Position numbers and translations under genes: made by a program. Shown one piece after another: positions 59,101-64,000 of a stretch of DNA of 64,000 nt (its first letter is position 1; each line of letters opens with the position of its first letter). The notes under the pieces were generated by a model. The model saw only the letters and a list, made by a program, of their open reading frames with translations. It was not told the origin of the DNA and searched no databases. The stretch comes from Darksidea phi (Eukaryota; Ascomycota; Dothideomycetes; Pleosporales; Lentitheciaceae). The stretch covers positions 1-64,000 of the forward strand of contig JASJFT010000140.1 in the NCBI GenBank assembly GCA_030770425.1, written 5' to 3'.

Positions 59101-59921
59101 ACTATTAAAGCTAGATACTATTATATATTTAAGAAAGGGACTTATATTCTTCTTACTACTATATATTATCTAATAAATAAAAGAATTATTACTATAATTC
59201 TAAATAAGGATTATATAAAAATAGTTCTTCTTTTATATAATCTTTATAATAAATACCTAAATATTTATAATTAGGAGTACTTATAACTTAATATCCTATA
59301 AAGACTAAGCTACTATAGTCTTCTTATTATTTTAGAAAATATTAATATTTTATATAAAAAAAAAGAAAAGAAGAAACTTATATTTATATAAAGACTTTAT
59401 ATAAAAGCTATTCTATTAGACTATCTAATAGATAGAATAATAGATAGGTAATCGTATATTTTATATATAATAAGACCCTAAAAAGTAATACTAGAAGTAC
59501 TAGTAGTTTAAGTAAGAATAAGAGCTATTTTATATAAAAAGGTTTTAAATTTTAAAATTTTTTAAAGTTCTACTAGGGATTAGTATTCGTATAAAAAGAA
59601 AGAGAAGCTAAACTAAAAGGAATAAATCGTATAGAGGATAGTAAGATTTAGATTTAAAAAAGAAAAGCTATAAAAAAGAAGATTAGTCTCTTATCTATAC
59701 CTACTATCTATTTTAATCCGTTTACTTTCTATTCTTAATTTATTCGTTTACTATTCTCGATTTATTTACTTAATTCTTTAAGTTATTTATTTATTATAAA
59801 TAAAAATATAATTTATAAACTACTCTTCTTTTATATAATTTAATTCTACTTTTAGTTTCTTTTTATATAAAAAGAAGTATTATAAAATTATTCTTACTAC
59901 CTCTTATATAAATATATTATA

Positions 59922-60349
59922 TATTATACGTACCTTTATATAAGATCCAGGTTAGAGCCGATAGAACGTTTATTATACTATTAGTTTCTAATAGGTTAAG
60001 ATTAAGTTAACGAATTCTATTACTAGAATAATTACTTAGGAAAAGATTTAATCTTATTCGTAAGTATTAGGTAAAGAACTAAAGATTAACTATAAGGAAT
60101 TAAAATAGAAAGTCTAAGTAATCCTCTACTCTCTTATACCTATTCTTATTTCTTAAGATAGTAGTAGTAGTAGTAAAAGTAGTAACTTTTATAACTTCTA
60201 TAACTTTCGTAGTAGTTATAAAAGTAGTCGTTTTAATAACTTCTATAACTTCTAAGTTATATAATATTAGATTACTAACTAAGTATAGCTTAGTTATTAT
60301 AGCTATATTAGAGCTTACCCTATACCTCTTTAATCCTAAGGTTATAATA
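59922..60349 (-). repeat. 3' LTR of the minus-strand gypsy copy
   Basis: About 428 bp, the reverse complement of the first gypsy family's LTR, including the ACT/AGT-rich tract. Confidence 0.85.
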
Positions 60350-63300
60350 CTTACTCCCTCCTTCTAAGCTTTATCCTCGAAGATTTTATTATACCTATTA
60401 TTCCTTAGCTAGTAGTACTTATACTTAGTAGGTTTCTTTTCCTAAATTATACTATACTCTACGTATACGTATTATATAGTCTACTTAGAGCTATAGTTAT
60501 TCTATCTTCTTAATAATATATAAAAGTAATCGATCTACCGTCTACGTAGGACTAATTATCTTCTATCTTTAATTAACTTTCTAAATTTTAATAATATCTA
60601 AGGCTCCTATAATAATCTATTCTAAATATTATTATCGTCTTATAGACTATCTATTTACTTATTCTTATTCTATACTAATATTCTATTCTTATTATTATAC
60701 TATACGGCCTCCTCGAACCTATTATATTAATCTTTAGTCTAGTTCTTATATAGAGTATATTTATCGTAGATCGAAGTATAACCTAGTAATAACTAAGAGA
60801 GATTAGGTAAAGGTAGATAAATAGAAATTTAATCTTCTAGCTAAGCTAGATACTATATATATTATTTATAATAAAACTTTTATCTAGATAGTTAAGCTTT
60901 ATACTTATAAGATCCGTCTTTTAAAGTAGCTTTAGAATCTAAATTATTACGATACTAAAATATATTATCGTAAGCTTACGTCCCTCAAAGAGCTAAATTA
61001 GTTAGAAGAAGCTAAATATTCTACTTCTTCTAATTTACTTAGGTTATTATAGTAACCCTTATTATATAAGTTTACTAATTTCTTTTTCCTAAATAGTTAG
61101 GAGTCTTTATCTTTAGGTACCTCTAGTAATACTACTTAACTAATCTCTAGTAGTCCTATAGGTTCTTAATTAGTTTCTATATATTCTAGCTAGTAGACTA
61201 TTCTACCTACTTAACTAAATATTTCTACTAATAACTAAACTTTTATAGTTTTTAGATTTTCTTAATCTTATACTTTTTATCTTCGAGTTCGATATTAGTA
61301 GCTACTTCGGCGTCTTCCGGTACTAGTTCTAGTAATAATATATAGAATACTAGGTATATTCTTATATCTTTAATTAGCTTTAGCCTATAATTAACTAGTC
61401 CTATTTCTTCTTCGATTTTAAATAGTTTAATTTATAAATTATCTAATTTATCGTATAGTTATTTAGTTTTTAAATTTTATTATAAAAGGAAAACTTTATC
61501 CCCTCTCTTAAGGGTTAGTCCCTCGAGTCTTCTTTTATTTACTATTTTAGCTATTATAAGATTTCTACGTACTATCTATATATTAAGTTCTTTATATAGT
61601 TCTTATATTAAATAAGCTTTTTCTTCTATCTTAGTAGATATACTTTTAATATTCTTTAGATCTTTATAAATTATTAGCTTATATCCGTAGTTTACGTAAT
61701 ATAATAAGTATCTAGTTATTATAGACTTTTTACTATTATATACTAATTATACTATTAGTAGTAATTTAACCTAGTTATTCTATAACTTATTAATATAGAA
61801 TCTAAAATACTTCTCTAGAGTTTAGTTTATTTATTCTATCTAACTATCTATCTATAAATAGAAGCTAGTTAATAGCTTTCTTTTAATTTCTAGTTTTATA
61901 AGTAGTATACTCTAAAACTTTAAAGTAAATAGTTTATTCCTATTTATAAGGATCTATTCTAGTAGTCTATAGTTAGTAATAAGTATTCTTTTAACCTTAT
62001 AAGCTATATTTTCTATTATAATTAATTCGTTTATTAGAATAAAGTATACTACTTTAGTTAATCGATTTATAATTATTATAATAGTATTATATAATCTTTC
62101 TAATTCTAGTTCTAATAATAATAGTAACTTTACTATAAAGTTTATTATAATATAAGTCTATAGTCGTATAGGTAGTACTAGTAGTTAAAGTAATCTATAG
62201 AACTTATATCTCTTAAATTTATTCTTAGAATATTCTAAATAGTTATCTATTATTTTCTAAACTTTCTCTCTTACGTTAGTAAGTAGGTATTCTTTATTTA
62301 TATATCTAATTATTTTCTTAATTTTTAGATATTCTAGTATCTTACTTTTATAGATTTTCTATATTAAGTCTTTCTTAAGACTTAATAGTATATAAGGTTT
62401 TATTTCTAAGTCGTTTATTAGAGCGGAGTATTCTTCCTTATTAAAGTATATATTATCTTCTTCTAGTATTCTATTAATATCTTTAATAGTTTCTTAGATC
62501 TTATTTCTCTATTTTTTCTTAATATCTACTATTATTATAATCTTAGCTAGCCTTATATAGTTATATATAAGAATTTTATCTAATTTCTTCTATAGAACTA
62601 GTTTATATATAATAGGTTTATTAGTACCTCGAAGGTCTAATCTTCTACTAAGAGTGTCCGCTACTTTATTTAGTATTCTTAGCTAGTAACTTATCTTAAA
62701 GTCGTAATCTACTAGTAATTCTAACTATCGGAATTATTATTAATTAAGTTTCTTTATAGTTATAAAACTCGTAAGATTCTAGTAGTTCGTAATAACCTTA
62801 ATTTTATACTTAACTTCTATAAGCTATAGTCTCTATTATTTAAATACTAATATAATAGTACTAAGTTTCTTATTATAAATATTATAGTTTACTTCTTCTT
62901 TACTAAACTTATATAAATAGTAGAATACTAGTCTTTATTTTCTATTCTCCCCCTATTAGGTAAGTATTACTTCTAGTATATAATCTAATACGTCTATCTC
63001 TACTTTAAAAGATCTTATTAGATTATATATCTATAGTATAGATACTAATATAAATAGACTCTTAAGCTTATTAAAAGCTTCTTATTATTTCTAGTTCTAC
63101 TAAAATTCTTTTTCCTTCTTAGTTACCTCTATAAGTAGAGATATAGTCTTTAAGTAATCTCTAATAAACTTCTAATAAAAGTTAGTAAATTTTAAAAAGG
63201 ATTATATATTCTTAACTAATATTAAGGTTAGTTATTCTTTTATAGTCTATACCTTTTTAGGGTCTATAGATACTTCTTTTTATAAAATAATAAAATCTAG

Positions 63301-64000
63301 ATATTCGGTCTCTATTCTATAGAATTCGTATTTATCTAGGTAAAGTAGTAGTTTATTCTACTATAGCTTTTATAGTACTTTCTTTATATATTCTTTATAT
63401 TCTTTTAGCGTCCCTTTATTATATATAAGAATATTATCTAAATATACCGTATAGAATATATCTAAGTATTTATTTAGTATTTTATTAATAACTAACTAAA
63501 ATATTACTAGTACGTTTATTAATTTAAATAGTATAACTTTATACTTATAAAGTCTATATTAGATCTTAAATACCGTATACTTCTTATATCCTTTTACTAT
63601 TTAAATTTTATAAAATTCTTTCTAGATATTAAATTTCGTAATCTACTTAACTTCTTAGAGCTAGTCTATAAGTTCTCTAATTAATAGTAGTAAATATTAG
63701 TTCTTCTTTATAATATTATTTAAACGTCTATAGTTTATATAAAGTTATAACTTTCTATTCTTCTTTAGAATAAATAGAACTAGTAATACTATAGAGCTTT
63801 AACTTTCTCTAATATATTCTCTTTCTAAGTTCTTTATTAGGTACTCTTTTAATTCTTCTTATTAATCTACTATTAATAAGTATATAGGTCTAGGCTCGAG
63901 CTTTATACCTTATTCTAGGTATATTTTATAATCCTATTCCTAGTACTCTAGTAAATTAGTTTTTAGATATTCTTTAAATAGCTCTTAAAACTCCTCGTAG
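59922..64000 (-). mobile_element. Ty3/gypsy element, second copy of the first family, minus strand, partial
   Basis: The 3' LTR lies at 59922-60349 (reverse complement of the LTR at 35357-35791). On the minus strand, going upward in coordinate, follow the 3' interior, the chromodomain (about 61.1-61.3 kb), integrase (about 61.7-62.4 kb), RNase H (about 62.7-63.0 kb) and reverse transcriptase (63.3-63.95 kb). The catalytic motif is YLDN instead of YLDD. The window ends inside the reverse transcriptase, so the 5' half and other LTR are not seen. RIP-mutated throughout. It interrupts the outer copia. Confidence 0.85.

Larger units (their letters stand above)
36607..64000 (+). mobile_element. Ty1/copia retrotransposon (outer copy), multiply interrupted, 3' end not seen
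   Basis: The 5' LTR begins at 36607, is cut at 36835 and resumes at 52114-52197. The interior runs from 52198 to 59921 on the plus strand, where a gypsy element cuts it. Readable relics are a gag/integrase zone (about 53-56.5 kb), a reverse transcriptase (about 57.2-57.9 kb; IVELGLYWFKTYYNYYKEKL), and copia RNase H with its tail (58.2-58.8 kb; LGTINKKRFIINIIF, then NNKDNLIDIFIKK). The interior matches the reverse complement of the inner copia (40573-48265). Comparison with that copy predicts about 0.4 kb of interior plus the 3' LTR beyond the window. It is densely RIP-mutated. Confidence 0.78.

Noticed and set aside
28200..64000. tRNA genes, centromeric satellite or mitochondrial insert in the AT-rich half
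   Set aside because: The AT-richness is explained by RIP-mutated retrotransposons with recognisable LTRs and pol motifs. I saw no tRNA-like box B or cloverleaf, no satellite array and no mitochondrial coding sequence.
1..64000. CRISPR arrays or bacterial-type operons
   Set aside because: No regularly spaced repeats of the right size, and all genes have fungal introns and families.

Overview
The window looks like a piece of a filamentous ascomycete genome (Pezizomycotina). The genes have short introns of about 50-120 bases with GTAAGT/GTACGT-type donors. The gene families are typical: HET, Zn(II)2Cys6 regulators, WSC, GH3 and GH43. The sequence is bipartite: gene-bearing DNA of balanced composition, and long AT-rich blocks that carry the signature of repeat-induced point mutation (RIP; CpA to TpA on both strands, with CpG and CpT kept). 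I see no bacterial, viral, tRNA, rRNA or CRISPR feature. The genus cannot be named from the sequence alone.

Region 1-14.6 kb is mostly gene space: a small cysteine-rich secreted protein (453-903), a BTB-domain protein (1487-2430, minus), an allantoate-permease-type MFS transporter (4354-5984), a secreted beta-xylosidase with an N-terminal WSC domain spliced onto a GH3 enzyme (6103-8962, minus), a 5'-truncated RRS1 gene remnant (9530-9871), a disrupted HET-domain gene (10071-12609, minus), and a gamma-glutamylcyclotransferase-like protein (13315-14561, minus).

Region 14.6-24.4 kb holds a decayed catabolic neighbourhood. An MFS sugar/quinate-type transporter (minus) and a dihydrodipicolinate-synthase-family aldolase (plus) were divergently transcribed from a GC-rich, unmutated spacer. 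A Zn2Cys6 regulator follows. All three carry premature stops, and RIP-type mutation occurs in sharply bounded tracts. An intact secreted GH43 enzyme (21843-23444, minus) survives next to them. With the GH3 enzyme and the intact MFS gene, the layout suggests a plant cell-wall (xylan/arabinan) utilisation locus that has partly degenerated.

Region 24.4-28.2 kb is an island: an intact AflR-like Zn2Cys6 regulator (25048-26636) flanked by two copies, in opposite orientation, of a 186-bp LTR. One copy is RIP-mutated and has a perfect 5-bp target duplication.

Region 27.8-64 kb is a graveyard of nested, RIP-mutated transposons whose order can be read from LTR pairs and target-site duplications. A Tc1/mariner-type transposase gene (27.76-36.42 kb) is split by the solo LTR and by a complete Ty3/gypsy element (28415-35791, TSD TCTAT). 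A Ty1/copia element starting at 36607 has its 5' LTR split by a 343-bp short element. That short element is split by a 762-bp insert, which is split by a second Ty3/gypsy element (37501-51673), which is split by a second copia element (40573-48265, TSD GAATT). The outer copia carries a second copy of the 343-bp element and is itself cut by a minus-strand copy of the first gypsy family (from 59922 to the window end).
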